From the NCBI RefSeq assembly GCF_003335585.1, contig NZ_QBFD01000001.1, positions 1-64,000 of the forward strand: a stretch of 64,000 nt of DNA. Direction: 5' to 3'. This DNA comes from Sulfitobacter sp. DFL-14. Lineage in GTDB: Bacteria > Pseudomonadota > Alphaproteobacteria > Rhodobacterales > Rhodobacteraceae. How positions within the stretch are numbered: the stretch's first letter is position 1; every line of letters starts with the position of its first letter. Below are positions 51,731-62,807 of the stretch, one piece after another. The translations under genes and the position numbers were made by a program. The notes under the pieces were generated by a model. It had not been told where the DNA came from. It made no database searches and saw only the letters and a list, made by a program, of their open reading frames with translations.

Positions 51731-52969
51731 ATGCCTGTTTTGGTGATGAAATTCGGCGGTACGTCGGTGGCGACCCTCGACCGGATCAGACGCGCGGCCA
51801 AGCGTGTGGGCGTGGAAGTGGCCAAGGGCTATGATGTGATCGTCATCGTATCGGCCATGTCGGGCAAGACCAACGAGCTGGTCGGCTGGGTGAACGAGAC
51901 CTCGCCGCTTTATGATGCGCGTGAATATGATGCGGTTGTGTCCAGCGGCGAGAATGTCACCGCAGGTCTGATGGCGCTGACCCTGCAGGAGATGGATGTG
52001 CCGGCGCGGTCCTGGCAGGGCTGGCAGGTGCCGGTGCGCACCACCTCGGCCCATTCCGCCGCGCGGATCGAGGAGATCCCGTCTGCGAATATCCGCGCCA
52101 AGTTTGCCGAAGGCATGAAGGTCGCCGTGGTGGCGGGTTTCCAGGGGGTCAGCCCGGAGGGCCGGATCACCACGCTGGGCCGGGGCGGCTCTGACACCAC
52201 CGCCGTCGCATTTGCCGCCGCTTTTGAAGCGGAGCGCTGTGATATCTATACGGATGTTGACGGGGTCTATACCACTGATCCGCGGGTGTCCTCCAAGGCA
52301 CGCAAGCTGGACCGCATCGCTTTCGAAGAGATGCTGGAACTGGCCAGTCTTGGGGCCAAAGTCCTGCAGACCCGGTCGGTGGAACTGGCCATGCGCTACA
52401 AGGTCAAGCTGCGGGTCCTGTCGAGTTTCGAGGAACAATCCGACGATGCGGGAACGCTCGTTTGCGATGAGGAGGAAATCATGGAAAGCAATGTGGTCGC
52501 AGGGGTCGCGTTTTCGCGCGATGAGGCAAAGATGACGATGGTCTCGGTCGCGGACCGTCCCGGCATCGCCGCCACGATCTTTACCGCGCTGAGCGATGCG
52601 GGGGTCAACGTGGACATGATCGTGCAGAACATCGCGGAAGAGGGGCGCACGGATATGACATGGTCCTGCCCGGTGGATCAGGTCAAACGCGCCGAGCGCG
52701 CCATTGCCGGCGCCAAGGAAAGCGGCGTGATCAACTTCCAGGAACTGATCGCCGACGAGGATGTGGCGAAGGTATCTGTGGTGGGCATCGGCATGCGCAG
52801 CCACACCGGCGTTGCGGCCAAGATGTTCCAGGTGCTGCGCGACGAGGGGATCAACATCAAGGTGATCACCACCTCCGAGATCAAGATCTCGGTCCTGATC
52901 GACCGCAAGTACATGGAACTGGCGGTCCAGGCGCTGCATGATGCCTTTGAGCTGGACAAGGCGGCCTGA
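51731..52969 (+). CDS. lysC: Aspartate kinase
   Basis: A 412-aa enzyme of the first step to lysine, methionine and threonine. MPVLVMKFGGTSVATLDRIR holds the KFGGTSV motif, GRGGSDTTAVAFAAAFEAE is the aspartate-binding part, and two ACT domains follow (about residues 265-410) for feedback control. ATG 51731 gives the standard N-terminus. thrC of the same pathway is 20 kb away. Confidence 0.94.
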   Translation: MPVLVMKFGGTSVATLDRIRRAAKRVGVEVAKGYDVIVIVSAMSGKTNELVGWVNETSPLYDAREYDAVVSSGENVTAGLMALTLQEMDVPARSWQGWQVPVRTTSAHSAARIEEIPSANIRAKFAEGMKVAVVAGFQGVSPEGRITTLGRGGSDTTAVAFAAAFEAERCDIYTDVDGVYTTDPRVSSKARKLDRIAFEEMLELASLGAKVLQTRSVELAMRYKVKLRVLSSFEEQSDDAGTLVCDEEEIMESNVVAGVAFSRDEAKMTMVSVADRPGIAATIFTALSDAGVNVDMIVQNIAEEGRTDMTWSCPVDQVKRAERAIAGAKESGVINFQELIADEDVAKVSVVGIGMRSHTGVAAKMFQVLRDEGINIKVITTSEIKISVLIDRKYMELAVQALHDAFELDKAA

Positions 52970-52986
52970 GCCTTTGGGCATGTTCA

Positions 52987-53013
52987 TCACGGCAGCCTGA
53001 CCGCGTGCCGTGA
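52987..53013. repeat. Hairpin after lysC
   Basis: TCACGGCA (52987-52994) and TGCCGTGA (53006-53013) pair perfectly around an 11-nt loop. A second stem (CCATGGCGCG with CGCGCCGTGG, one wobble) follows. No T-run is seen, so terminator activity is uncertain. Both lie in the 173-bp gap between lysC and ptsP. Confidence 0.45.
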
Positions 53014-53142
53014 AATTGGGCAGCCATGGCGCGCGCGCGGCTGTGACCGCGCCGTGGATACACGCTGAGGTGGACAGTCAGGCACTTTCCGTTTTCTGTG
53101 GACTATGCTCTAAGCCGGAAAAGCAAAGGGGGGCGTGTCAGC

Positions 53143-55389
53143 ATGGCAGAGCGTTTTGAAAGCGAAAGCCGCAAGCTGCTGGGGCGTCTGCGCGATGCCA
53201 TGGCATCCGATGATGCGGGCCAGGCGCGTCTGAACAAGATCACCCATCTGATTGCGACCTCCATGGGCTGCGAAGTCTGTTCCATCTACTTGTTCCGGGA
53301 TGAGGAAACCCTTGAGCTTTGCGCGACAGAGGGGCTCAAGGCGGAAGCGGTGCATGAGACCCGGATGCGGATGGGCGAGGGGCTTGTCGGCCGTGTGGCC
53401 AAGCGCAAGCAGGTGATCAACACGCCGGATGCGCCGCAAGCGCCGGGTTTCCGTTTCATGCCGGAAACGGGTGAGGAAATCTATTCCAGCTTCCTCGGCG
53501 TGCCGATTCAGCGGCTGGGGGAGACCCTTGGCGTTCTGGTGGCGCAGTCCAAGCAGGCGCGGGAGTTTTCGGCCGACGAAGTCTATGCGCTGGAAGTGGT
53601 TGCCATGGTGCTGGCCGAGATGACCGAGCTTGGCGCATTTGTGGGCGAGGGGGCGGCAATGTCTGCCCGTCACTCCCAGCCGGTGCTGCTGCGCGGTACG
53701 GTGGGGCAGGAAGGCGTCGCCGAAGGCCATGTCTGGCTGCATGAACCGCGTGTGGTGGTCTCCAACCCGATCGCGGACGACCCGGTGCTGGAAGAACAAC
53801 GCCTGATCGATGCCGTGGACCAGCTGCGCATCGGTGTGGACCAGATGCTGGCCATGGCGGGGGGCGACAAGGATCAGACCCAGGTGCTGGAAGCCTACCG
53901 CATGTTTGCCAATTCCAAGGGCTGGATGCGGCGGATGTGCGAAGACATCCAGAGCGGGCTGTCCGCCGAAGCGGCGGTGGAAAAGGAACAATCGCTGGCG
54001 CGCTCCCGCATGGGGCAGGCCACGGATGGCTATCTGCGCGAGCGGCTGAGCGACCTGGATGACCTGTCCAACCGGCTGCTGCGCATCCTGACCGGGCAGG
54101 GCCATGACACCGGGGCGGAATTGCCTGCGGACCCGATCCTGGTTGCGCGGAACATCGGCCCGGCGGAACTGCTGGAATATGGCCGCTCGCTGCGCGGGAT
54201 CGTGCTGGAGAATGGCTCTGTCGGGTCGCATGCGGCGATCGTCGCGCGGGCGCTGGCGATTCCGCTGGTGGTGCATGCCGGCCGGATCACCAATGATGCG
54301 CTGAACGGCGATCACATCATGGTGGATGGCGAGCAGGGCGTCGTGCACCTGCGGCCCGATGAAAGCGTGGCTTCGGCGTTTCGCGACAAGATTGCGATGC
54401 AGGCGGCGGCGCAGGAAAGATATGCCTCGATCCTGGACCTGCCCGCGCAGGCGAAATGCGGTGCCGTGGTGTCGTTGCACATGAATGCGGGGCTTATGGC
54501 GGATCTGCCCTCGCTCACCTCTTCGGGGGCAGAGGGGGTGGGGCTGTTCCGCACCGAGCTGCAGTTTCTGGTGCGCAACCAGATGCCCAAGCGGATGGAA
54601 CTTGCGGCCCTCTATTCACGGGTGCTGGACGCGGCTCATGGCAAGCGGGTGGTGTTCCGGACCCTCGATATCGGGTCGGACAAGGTGCTGCCCTATATGA
54701 AGCCCAACGATGAGCCGAACCCGGCGCTGGGCTGGCGCGCGATCCGGGTCGGTCTGGACAAGCCGGGTGTGATGCGGATGCAGCTGCAGGCGCTGATCCG
54801 GGCGGCGAACGGGCGGCCTTTGACGGTGATGTTTCCCTTTGTCGCGCAGTTCGAGGAATTCCGTGCCGCCCGTGCCGAGATGGACAAGACATTGGCCCGC
54901 GAGGAACGGCTGGGCCATGTGCTGCCCTCCAAGATCGAAGTGGGCGCCATGCTGGAAACCCCAAGCCTTGCCTTTGCGCCGAAGAAATTCTTTGAAGAGG
55001 TGGAGTTTCTGTCGATTGGCGGCAATGACCTCAAACAGTTCTTTTTTGCCGCTGACCGGGAGAACGAGCGCGTGCGCCGTCGTTATGACACGCTGAACCT
55101 GAGCTTTCTGAATTTCCTGGAAGGCATTGTCGAACGATGCCGGGAAACCGGGACAGATGTGTCATTCTGCGGCGAGGATGCGGGGCGGCCTGTAGAAGCG
55201 GTATGTTTCGCGGCCATCGGGCTGCGGTCGCTGTCCATGCGGCCAGCCTCCATCGGGCCGGTCAAGAGCCTGCTGCGGCGCTGCAATCTGGATGAGGTGC
55301 GTGCGATCATCGAAAAGGCGCGCGATCAGGGGGACATGTCGGTGCGTCCGGCGGTGATGGAATATCTGCGCGCCCAGCATTCGGCGTGA
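53143..55389 (+). CDS. ptsP: Phosphoenolpyruvate-protein phosphotransferase PtsP (EI-Ntr)
   Basis: A 748-aa first enzyme of the nitrogen phosphotransferase system, passing phosphate from PEP to NPr. An N-terminal GAF domain (about 20-165, GCEVCSIYLFRDEETLELCA) is followed by the EI N-domain, the phospho-His loop GSVGSHAAIVARALAIP and the C-terminal PEP-binding barrel (GLFRTELQFL; FCGEDAGRP with the active Cys). The GAF domain probably senses a nitrogen signal. ATG 53143 follows a GGGGGG stretch. It lies next to lysC, as in many relatives. Confidence 0.94.
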   Translation: MAERFESESRKLLGRLRDAMASDDAGQARLNKITHLIATSMGCEVCSIYLFRDEETLELCATEGLKAEAVHETRMRMGEGLVGRVAKRKQVINTPDAPQAPGFRFMPETGEEIYSSFLGVPIQRLGETLGVLVAQSKQAREFSADEVYALEVVAMVLAEMTELGAFVGEGAAMSARHSQPVLLRGTVGQEGVAEGHVWLHEPRVVVSNPIADDPVLEEQRLIDAVDQLRIGVDQMLAMAGGDKDQTQVLEAYRMFANSKGWMRRMCEDIQSGLSAEAAVEKEQSLARSRMGQATDGYLRERLSDLDDLSNRLLRILTGQGHDTGAELPADPILVARNIGPAELLEYGRSLRGIVLENGSVGSHAAIVARALAIPLVVHAGRITNDALNGDHIMVDGEQGVVHLRPDESVASAFRDKIAMQAAAQERYASILDLPAQAKCGAVVSLHMNAGLMADLPSLTSSGAEGVGLFRTELQFLVRNQMPKRMELAALYSRVLDAAHGKRVVFRTLDIGSDKVLPYMKPNDEPNPALGWRAIRVGLDKPGVMRMQLQALIRAANGRPLTVMFPFVAQFEEFRAARAEMDKTLAREERLGHVLPSKIEVGAMLETPSLAFAPKKFFEEVEFLSIGGNDLKQFFFAADRENERVRRRYDTLNLSFLNFLEGIVERCRETGTDVSFCGEDAGRPVEAVCFAAIGLRSLSMRPASIGPVKSLLRRCNLDEVRAIIEKARDQGDMSVRPAVMEYLRAQHSA

Positions 55390-56034
55390 TCAGATCTGCA
55401 ACCTGACGACATGGCCCGGGGCATGGGCAAGCCTGACCCGGGTGATCCGGCCCGCCTCGCTGAAGGTCTCGCGGTAGAGGACCAGGAGCGGCGTGGCCTC
55501 TTCGCATTCCAGATGGCGGGCGTCGAATGCCGTCGCGCCCTCTGACATGTAGGACATGTTGCCGTGGTCGAAGGGGGCGTTCTGGACCAGCCATTCGTTC
55601 GCGGAAAGAATGGTGAAATCGGCAGAGCCCGCCGCAGGTAGATGGGTCAGGTCAATCTCGCGGTCTTCGATGCCATAGGGGGCGCCATCGGCCTGGTGCA
55701 GTGTCTGCAGGCTGAGCAGGGAGCCCGCAACTTTCCGCATTAGCAGGCGGTGGCCATAGGTTTTTCCCAATGCCTCGACCTCCTTGCGCAGGACCGCGAC
55801 GGACATTTGCGCCCGTCTCAGCGGCGACAGCGCGACCCTGGTGCCGGCACGCCTGCGGCGTTCCAGCCAGCCGTCATCGGCCAGCGCCTGAAGCGCCCGG
55901 TTGACCGTGGCACGGGCGCAGCCGAATTCTCGGGCCAGGGCAACCTCACCGGGGATCAGCCCGCCGGGGGGCCATTCGCGGTTCTGGATGCGGCGCAGGA
56001 CTTCGGCCTGTACCTCTTGCCAGCCGGTGCTCAC
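55390..56034 (-). CDS. hutC: Histidine utilisation repressor HutC (GntR family)
   Basis: A 214-aa repressor. The N-terminal winged HTH (ILRRIQNREWPPGGLIPGEV-like; FGCARATVNRALQALADDG, about residues 10-72) is followed by a UTRA ligand-binding domain, which binds urocanate in this family. It is coupled to hutF by an ATGA overlap. The 16-bp palindrome in the hutF-hutI gap is the likely operator. Confidence 0.92.
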   Translation of the reverse strand: MSTGWQEVQAEVLRRIQNREWPPGGLIPGEVALAREFGCARATVNRALQALADDGWLERRRRAGTRVALSPLRRAQMSVAVLRKEVEALGKTYGHRLLMRKVAGSLLSLQTLHQADGAPYGIEDREIDLTHLPAAGSADFTILSANEWLVQNAPFDHGNMSYMSEGATAFDARHLECEEATPLLVLYRETFSEAGRITRVRLAHAPGHVVRLQI

Positions 56035-57389
56035 ATCGCATCCTCAAGCCGCCGCAGGGTGGCGCGGTAGGCTGCGGTGATCGCATCGCGGGCGACATGG
56101 GTGCCGTCCCTGACCACATGGCGCCCGGCGGCCCAGACATCGCTGACGGCGGCGTCGGTGCCTGCGAAAATCCATGTGTCCAGAAGCTGATCGCCCCTGC
56201 GTCCGATGAAATCCGTGGCGTCACCGCCAAGGGCCACAAGATCGGCCCAGTGCCCTGGCGCAATCCGGCCAGCATCGCGCCCGGCAGCCTGCGCCCCGCC
56301 CGCACAGGCCATGTCGTAAAGGACGCGCCCGGTGGACTGGTCCGGCGTTGCCAGGACCGCGCGGTTCTGCGTGACAAGGCGCTGCGAATATTCCAGCGTC
56401 CGCAGCTCCTCTTTCAATGAAATCAGTATGTTGCTGTCTGATCCGATGCCAAGGGTGCCGCCCGCGTCGGCCCATTCGACGGCGTTGAAGATACCATCCC
56501 CCAGTGAGCTTTCCGTGAGCGGGCAAAGCCCGGCGACAGCACCCGATTGCGCCAGGCCGCGGGTCTCGGTTCTGGTCATCTGGGTGCAGTGGATCAGGCA
56601 CCAGCGCGGCCCGAGGTCGAGGTGATCAAGCGCCCAGGTCACCGGGCGCGCGCCATAGGCAGCCTTGACCTCCTCCACCTCGGCCTTCTGTTCGGCCAGG
56701 TGCATGTGCAGCGGCCCCTTGTACTGCTGCAGATGGCGCAGCGCATCGGGTGTCACGGCCCGCAGGGAATGCGGTGCCACACCCAGCCGCGCATCCTCGG
56801 CGAGCCCTGCCACCGCCTGTTCTGCACCCGCCATGATCTGCATGTAGCCATCCATGTCATTGCCGAACCGCACCTGACCGGGTGCCAGCGCCCGGCCATC
56901 GACACCGCCCTGCATGTACATCACCGGCAGCAGCGTCAGGCCGATTCCGGTCTGATCGGCGGCGGCGCAGATGCGTTGGGCCATCTCGGCGCGGGCATCA
57001 TAGGGGCGGCCACCGGGCCGGTGATGCAGGTAATGAAATTCGGCCACGGCGGCGAAACCGGCCTCCAGCATCTCCATCTGCACCTGCGCGGTGATCGCCT
57101 GCACGTCGTCCGGTGTCAGCTTGTCGAGGAAGCGGAACATCAGCTGCCGCCAGGTCCAGAAACTGTCCGTCTTTTCCGCGCCGCGCTGCTCGGTCAGCCC
57201 TGCCATGGCGCGCTGGAAGGCGTGACTGTGCAGGTTTGTGGGGGCAGGCAACAGGATGTCGACGCTTGAGCGGGCCTCCTGCTGAACCCCGGTAACAAGG
57301 TCGGTGATGCGCCCGCCCTCAAGATAGAGCGTCACATTGCTGGCCCAGCCATCGGGCAAAAGCGCCGTTTTCGCAAAGATGCTGTTCAT
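56031..57389 (-). CDS. hutF: Formimidoylglutamate deiminase
   Basis: A 452-aa amidohydrolase that converts N-formimidoylglutamate to N-formylglutamate plus ammonia. Metal ligands are in PTNLHSHAFQRAMAG, the HMHLAEQKAEV and IHCTQMT segments, and LGIGSDSNILIS. ATG 57389 gives the family start MNSIFAKTALLPDGW. The presence of HutF with HutG shows the five-step pathway. First gene of hutF-hutC. Confidence 0.93.
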   Translation of the reverse strand: MNSIFAKTALLPDGWASNVTLYLEGGRITDLVTGVQQEARSSVDILLPAPTNLHSHAFQRAMAGLTEQRGAEKTDSFWTWRQLMFRFLDKLTPDDVQAITAQVQMEMLEAGFAAVAEFHYLHHRPGGRPYDARAEMAQRICAAADQTGIGLTLLPVMYMQGGVDGRALAPGQVRFGNDMDGYMQIMAGAEQAVAGLAEDARLGVAPHSLRAVTPDALRHLQQYKGPLHMHLAEQKAEVEEVKAAYGARPVTWALDHLDLGPRWCLIHCTQMTRTETRGLAQSGAVAGLCPLTESSLGDGIFNAVEWADAGGTLGIGSDSNILISLKEELRTLEYSQRLVTQNRAVLATPDQSTGRVLYDMACAGGAQAAGRDAGRIAPGHWADLVALGGDATDFIGRRGDQLLDTWIFAGTDAAVSDVWAAGRHVVRDGTHVARDAITAAYRATLRRLEDAM

Positions 57390-57424
57390 GGTCTGCCCTC
57401 TTGACGACTCGGGGTGGGGTATGA

Positions 57425-57440
57425 ATATGTCTATACATAT
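57425..57440. promoter_or_regulatory. HutC-type operator in the hutF-hutI gap
   Basis: ATATGT-CTAT-ACATAT is a perfect 6-bp inverted repeat with the TGTCTATACA core typical of GntR/HutC sites. It lies midway in the 78-bp gap between the divergent hutF and hutI starts, where one repressor dimer could block both promoters. Confidence 0.75.
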
Positions 57441-57467
57441 TGAACAACCATTCCGTGAGGTCAACCC

Positions 57468-58658
57468 ATGCAGCAGGTGCTCTGCAACGCGAGAATCGCA
57501 ACAATGGACGGGGCAGGCTATGGGCTGGTGGAGAATGGCGCGGTGGTGCTGGACGCTGGCCGGATTGCTTGGGTCGGGGCCGATCTGCCCGAAGCCTACG
57601 CCGATCTGCCCCGGCAGGATCTGCAGGGCAGGCTGGTGACACCCGGTCTGATCGACTGTCACACCCATATCGTACATGGTGGCAACCGCGCAGCGGAATT
57701 CGAGATGCGGCTGAAGGGGGCCAGCTATGCCGAAGTGGCACAGGCGGGTGGCGGCATCGTCTCCACCATGGCGGCAACACGCGCGGCGGGCCAGGACGCG
57801 CTGATCGCTTCGGCCCTGCCGCGTCTGGACAGTCTGATCGCCGAAGGGGCCTGCGTGGTCGAGGTCAAGTCAGGCTATGGGCTGGACCTGGAGACAGAGT
57901 TGACCATGCTGCGCGCCGCCCGCGCCCTGGGCCGGCTGCGCCCGGTTCGGATCATCACCAGTTTCCTTGGCGCCCATGCGGTGCCGAAAGATTTCGACGC
58001 GGGGCCGGACGCCTATATCGACGAAGTCTGTATCCCCGCCCTGCGCGCCGCGCATGACGAAGGACTGGTGGACGCTGTTGACGGTTTTTGCGAGGGGATC
58101 GCCTTTGACCCCGGTCAGATCGCCCGCGTCTTTGACGTGGCACGCCACCTCGGGTTGCCCGTGAAACTGCATGCAGAGCAGCTTTCCCACCTTGGCGGCG
58201 CGCGGATGGCTGCCCGGTATGCTGCGCTGTCGGCGGATCACCTGGAATATGCCGATGCGGCGGATGCCCGCGCCATGGCAGAGGCAGGCACCGTGGCCGT
58301 CCTGCTGCCCGGTGCCTTTTACACCCTGCGAGAGCCGCAGGCCCCGCCTGTGGAAGCTTTCCGCGCCGCCGGAACCCGGATCGCCCTGGCCACCGACTGC
58401 AACCCCGGATCATCGCCGCTGACGTCATTGCTGTTGGCGATGAACATGGGCTGCACGCTGTTCGGCCTTACCCCGGAAGAGGCTCTGCGCGGGGTGACGG
58501 CGCATGCCGCCGCGGCGCTGGGCCTGACGGATTGCGGGCGCATCGCGGCGGGCCTGCGTGCGGACCTCTGCGTCTGGGATGTGCAGCATCCGGCGGAACT
58601 GGCCTATCGCATCGGCTTCAACCCCCTGCATCAACGCTATTTCGGAGGTGTCTCATGA
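57468..58658 (+). CDS. hutI: Imidazolonepropionase
   Basis: A 396-aa amidohydrolase opening the imidazolone ring to formimidoylglutamate. The metal motif is in [35 protein letters not shown] and [13 protein letters not shown] carry further ligands. The start at 57468 follows GTGAGG. It overlaps hutH by 4 bp. Confidence 0.95.
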   Translation: MQQVLCNARIATMDGAGYGLVENGAVVLDAGRIAWVGADLPEAYADLPRQDLQGRLVTPGLIDCHTHIVHGGNRAAEFEMRLKGASYAEVAQAGGGIVSTMAATRAAGQDALIASALPRLDSLIAEGACVVEVKSGYGLDLETELTMLRAARALGRLRPVRIITSFLGAHAVPKDFDAGPDAYIDEVCIPALRAAHDEGLVDAVDGFCEGIAFDPGQIARVFDVARHLGLPVKLHAEQLSHLGGARMAARYAALSADHLEYADAADARAMAEAGTVAVLLPGAFYTLREPQAPPVEAFRAAGTRIALATDCNPGSSPLTSLLLAMNMGCTLFGLTPEEALRGVTAHAAAALGLTDCGRIAAGLRADLCVWDVQHPAELAYRIGFNPLHQRYFGGVS

Positions 58659-60160
58659 TCCTGAACCCCGGTCAGGTCAGCCTGAAAACGCTGGAGCGCA
58701 TCTGGCGCGGCGATGATCCCGTGACGCTGGATGTGGCCGCGAAACCGCAGGTCGTGCGCGCCGCGGCGCTGGTGGCAGAGGCCGCAGCGGAGGCCGCGCC
58801 GGTCTATGGCGTCAACACAGGTTTCGGCAAGCTGGCCAGCCGCAAGATCGCGCCCGAAGACACCGAAACCCTGCAACGCAACCTGATCCTGAGCCATTGT
58901 TGCGGTGTGGGAACGGCGCTGGGCGCGCCGCTGACCCGGCTGATGATGGCGCTCAAGCTCAACTCGCTGGGGCGGGGCGCCTCTGGCGTGCGCTGGGAGA
59001 TCTGCGCCCTGCTGGAGGGCATGCTGAACGCGGGCGTGATGCCGGTGATCCCCTCGCAGGGCTCTGTCGGCGCCTCGGGCGATCTGGCCCCGCTGGCGCA
59101 TATGGCGGCGGTGATGATCGGCGCGGGGCGCGCGGTTTATGACGGGCAGGAAATGTCCGGTGCCACGGCGCTGGAACGGGCCGGTCTGACGCCCGTTGTG
59201 CTGGGGCCGAAGGAAGGGCTGGCACTGATCAACGGCACGCAGTTTTCGACCGCCTGCGCCTTGGCGGGCCTGTTCGAGGCACAGAACGCCGTGCGCAATG
59301 CCATGGTTATTGCGGCGCTCAGCACCGATGCGATCATGGGGTCCACCGCGCCGCTGCTTGCCGAAATCCACAGCCTGCGTGGCCACAGCGGCCAGATCGA
59401 GGTCGCCGCAGAGATGCGCGCGCTGATGGAGGGCTCCGAGATTCGCGACAGCCACCGCGAAGGCGACACCCGAGTGCAGGATCCCTATTGCATCCGGTGC
59501 CAGCCACAGGTGCTGGGTGCCGCGCAGGATGTGATCGGACAGGCCGCCCAGACGCTGGAGATCGAGGCGAATGCCGTCACCGATAACCCGCTGGTGCTGG
59601 TGGAGCAGGGGCTGATCGTCTCGGGCGGGAACTTTCACGCCGAACCTGTTGGTTTCGCGGCGGATATGCTCGCGCTTGCACTGGCAGAGATTGGCGCGAT
59701 CGGGCAGCGGCGCGTGGCGCTGATGGTCGACCCGACCCTCAGCCACGATCTGCCGCCCTTCCTGACGCCCAATCCCGGCCTGAACTCCGGTTTCATGATC
59801 GCCGAGGTGACCACGGCGGCGCTGATGAGCGAGAACAAGCACCTTGCCAACCCTTGCGTGACCGACAGCACGCCGACCTCTGCCAATCAGGAGGACCACG
59901 TGAGCATGGCCGCGCATGGGGCCTACAGGCTGGCACGGATGGTGGATAATCTTTACGTGATTCAAGCAGTTGAGGCGATGTGCGCGGCCCAGGGGATCGA
60001 GGCGCGTGCGCCGCTTGCGACAGCGCCCCGGTTGCAAAGGGCCATCGCCTGTTTGCGCAGGGTGGTGCCGACACTGGCGCAGGACCGCTACCTTGCCCCG
60101 GATATCGAAGCTGCGACCGCACTGGTGCGCAGCGGTGCATTGGTGGAGGCCGCGACATGA
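58655..60160 (+). CDS. hutH: Histidine ammonia-lyase
   Basis: A 501-aa lyase that removes ammonia from histidine to give urocanate. The MIO cofactor forms from Ala-Ser-Gly in [15 protein letters not shown], and [15 protein letters not shown] and [11 protein letters not shown] are other family motifs. The true start is the ATG at 58655 with GGAGG upstream; it overlaps hutI and hutG as ATGA. Confidence 0.95.
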   Translation: MILNPGQVSLKTLERIWRGDDPVTLDVAAKPQVVRAAALVAEAAAEAAPVYGVNTGFGKLASRKIAPEDTETLQRNLILSHCCGVGTALGAPLTRLMMALKLNSLGRGASGVRWEICALLEGMLNAGVMPVIPSQGSVGASGDLAPLAHMAAVMIGAGRAVYDGQEMSGATALERAGLTPVVLGPKEGLALINGTQFSTACALAGLFEAQNAVRNAMVIAALSTDAIMGSTAPLLAEIHSLRGHSGQIEVAAEMRALMEGSEIRDSHREGDTRVQDPYCIRCQPQVLGAAQDVIGQAAQTLEIEANAVTDNPLVLVEQGLIVSGGNFHAEPVGFAADMLALALAEIGAIGQRRVALMVDPTLSHDLPPFLTPNPGLNSGFMIAEVTTAALMSENKHLANPCVTDSTPTSANQEDHVSMAAHGAYRLARMVDNLYVIQAVEAMCAAQGIEARAPLATAPRLQRAIACLRRVVPTLAQDRYLAPDIEAATALVRSGALVEAAT

Positions 60161-60951
60161 TCGAAGTGGTTCAGGGCAGCCTGCCCATCGTGCTGGGCCT
60201 GCCGCACACCGGCACCGAGGTGCCGCCGGACATCTGGGAGGGGCTGAACGAAACCGGCCGTGCGCTGGCCGATACTGACTGGCATATCGACCGGCTGTAC
60301 AACGGCCTCGGGCTGGATGTCAGCGCAGTGCGCACAGCGATCCATCGCTACGTGATCGACGTGAACCGCAGCCCCGAGGACAATTCACTTTATCCCGGTT
60401 TGAATACCACGGGCCTTTGTCCGCTGACGGATTTTGACGGCAAGGTGATCCACCTGGAAGGTGCCGCACCCGACGCAGCAGAGATCGCGCGAAGGAAAGA
60501 GGCCTACCACAGGCCCTATCATGACGCCTTATCCACAGAACTGGCGCGGGTGAAGGCAAAGCACGGCGTAGTTCTCTTGTACGATTGCCACTCTATCCGG
60601 TCTGTTATCCCCTATCTTTTTGAGGATTCCCTGCCAGATCTGAACATCGGGACAAATTCATCCCAAAGTTGTTCACCGATCATGGAAAGGGCCATCCATA
60701 CCCGGTGCAGGGCCGCGCAGGACTATAGAACGGCGCTTAACGCGCGCTTCAAAGGCGGCTGGACCACCCGACACTACGGAAAACCAACCGAAAACCAGCA
60801 TGCGGTGCAGATGGAACTGGCCCAATCCACCTATATGGACGAGCGCCCGCCCTGGCATTGGCGCGCCGACAAGGCAGAGCGGCTCAGACCGGTGCTTTAC
60901 CGTATTCTCAATGACTTGATCGAACTTCTTAACGAAAGGCCACTGCGATGA
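60157..60951 (+). CDS. hutG: N-formylglutamate deformylase
   Basis: A 264-aa zinc hydrolase of the FGase family that splits N-formylglutamate into glutamate and formate, the last step of the pathway. Landmarks: [35 protein letters not shown] and [16 protein letters not shown]. It overlaps both hutH and hutU by 4 bp. Confidence 0.92.
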   Translation: MIEVVQGSLPIVLGLPHTGTEVPPDIWEGLNETGRALADTDWHIDRLYNGLGLDVSAVRTAIHRYVIDVNRSPEDNSLYPGLNTTGLCPLTDFDGKVIHLEGAAPDAAEIARRKEAYHRPYHDALSTELARVKAKHGVVLLYDCHSIRSVIPYLFEDSLPDLNIGTNSSQSCSPIMERAIHTRCRAAQDYRTALNARFKGGWTTRHYGKPTENQHAVQMELAQSTYMDERPPWHWRADKAERLRPVLYRILNDLIELLNERPLR

Positions 60952-62618
60952 CCGACCCCCGTCACAACATCCGCGACGTCTATCCTGCCACCGGAACCGA
61001 GATCACCGCCAAGAGCTGGCTGACCGAAGCGCCGCTGCGGATGCTGATGAACAACCTGCACCCGGATGTCGCTGAAAATCCACATGAATTGGTGGTTTAC
61101 GGTGGCATCGGACGCGCGGCGCGCACCTGGGCGGATTTCGACCAGATTGTCGCCTCTCTGACCGCGCTGGAGGCGGATGAAACCCTTCTGGTGCAGTCAG
61201 GAAAGCCTGTGGGCGTGTTCAAAACCCATGAAAACGCGCCCAGGGTGTTGATTGCAAACAGTAATCTGGTGCCGCACTGGGCCAATTGGGATCACTTCAA
61301 CGAATTGGACAAGCGCGGGCTGGCGATGTACGGCCAGATGACTGCCGGATCCTGGATTTATATTGGAACACAAGGGATTGTGCAGGGAACCTACGAGACT
61401 TTTGTCGAGGCGGGGCGCCAGCATTATGACGGCAACCTCACAGGAAAATGGATACTGACAGCGGGTTTGGGCGGCATGGGCGGCGCGCAGCCCCTCGCGG
61501 CCGTGATGGCGGGCGCCTGTTGCCTGGCCGTCGAATGCAACCCCGACAGCATCGCCTTCCGGCTCCGCACCGGCTACCTTGATGAACGCGCCGAAACGCT
61601 GGACGAGGCCCTGGCGATGATCGCGGCGTGGACCGCGAAGGGCGAGGCGAAATCGGTCGGCCTGCTGGGCAATGCAGCGGATGTCTTTCCCGAACTGGTC
61701 AGGCGCGGGGTACGCCCCGATATCGTGACCGACCAAACCAGCGCACATGATCCGCTGAACGGCTACCTGCCGCAGGGCTGGGGACTGGCCGAATGGCGCG
61801 CCAGGCGTGAAACAGATCCGAAGGCGGTGGAAAAGGCCGCGCGGGCCTCGATGAAGGTTCATGTCGCCGCGATGGTCGACTTCTGGAACGCCGGCGTGCC
61901 GACGCTGGACTACGGCAACAACATCCGCCAGGTGGCGCTGGAAGAGGGGCTTGAGAACGCCTTTGCCTTTCCCGGCTTTGTACCGGCCTATATCCGTCCC
62001 CTGTTCTGCCGGGGCGTGGGCCCGTTCCGGTGGTGCGCGCTGTCGGGCGACCCGGAGGACATCTACAAGACCGATGCCAAGGTAAAGGAGCTGATCCCCG
62101 ACGACCCGCATCTGCACAAATGGCTCGACATGGCGCGGGAACGGATCAGCTTTCAGGGCCTGCCTGCGCGCATCTGCTGGGTTGGCCTGGGCCTGCGGGA
62201 CAAGCTGGGCCTTGCCTTCAATGAGATGGTCCGCACCGGAGAGCTGAAGGCTCCCATCGTCATCGGGCGCGATCACCTCGATTCCGGCTCTGTCGCGAGC
62301 CCGAACCGGGAAACGGAGGCGATGAAGGATGGCTCCGACGCCGTCAGCGACTGGCCGTTGCTGAACGCGCTGCTGAACACGGCCAGCGGCGCGACCTGGG
62401 TGTCATTGCACCACGGCGGCGGCGTTGGCATGGGGTTTTCCCAGCATTCCGGCATGGTGATCTGCTGCGACGGCACCCCCGAGGCCGACCAGCGTATCGC
62501 GCGTGTGTTGTGGAACGACCCCGCGACCGGGGTGATGCGCCATGCGGATGCAGGTTATGAAACAGCGCTGGATTGCGCCCGCGAACACGGGCTGAACCTG
62601 CCGGGGATTCTGCGCTGA
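60948..62618 (+). CDS. hutU: Urocanate hydratase
   Basis: A 556-aa NAD-dependent enzyme turning urocanate into imidazolonepropionate. It starts [20 protein letters not shown]; the NAD loop is [35 protein letters not shown] and [20 protein letters not shown] are conserved family segments. Last gene of hutIHGU, followed by a strong hairpin. Confidence 0.95.
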   Translation: MTDPRHNIRDVYPATGTEITAKSWLTEAPLRMLMNNLHPDVAENPHELVVYGGIGRAARTWADFDQIVASLTALEADETLLVQSGKPVGVFKTHENAPRVLIANSNLVPHWANWDHFNELDKRGLAMYGQMTAGSWIYIGTQGIVQGTYETFVEAGRQHYDGNLTGKWILTAGLGGMGGAQPLAAVMAGACCLAVECNPDSIAFRLRTGYLDERAETLDEALAMIAAWTAKGEAKSVGLLGNAADVFPELVRRGVRPDIVTDQTSAHDPLNGYLPQGWGLAEWRARRETDPKAVEKAARASMKVHVAAMVDFWNAGVPTLDYGNNIRQVALEEGLENAFAFPGFVPAYIRPLFCRGVGPFRWCALSGDPEDIYKTDAKVKELIPDDPHLHKWLDMARERISFQGLPARICWVGLGLRDKLGLAFNEMVRTGELKAPIVIGRDHLDSGSVASPNRETEAMKDGSDAVSDWPLLNALLNTASGATWVSLHHGGGVGMGFSQHSGMVICCDGTPEADQRIARVLWNDPATGVMRHADAGYETALDCAREHGLNLPGILR

Positions 62619-62624
62619 CGGCAA

Positions 62625-62660
62625 GGCGGCGTGCGTGAGCAAAGCTCACGACACCCCGCC
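62625..62660 (+). terminator. Long hairpin after the hut operon
   Basis: GGCGGCGTGCGTGAGC, loop AAA, GCTCACGACACCCCGCC form a stem of about 15 pairs with a bulge and one mismatch; its apical 7-bp part (62634-62650) is perfect. It sits 7 bp after the hutU stop. It lacks a long T-run, so it may be a weak or Rho-assisted terminator. Confidence 0.6.
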
Positions 62661-62807
62661 CGCCGTCCCGACAAAACGGCTTTCCTGTGATTTGGACGAT
62701 ACCTGCCTGAAAACCTGTCGGCACAAGGGTTACGAGGAGGTGTCCGGTGACGGTCTGGGCAAACTGAACGCGGCCCGTGTCAACGCCGGGATGGACGGGC
62801 ACAAGTT

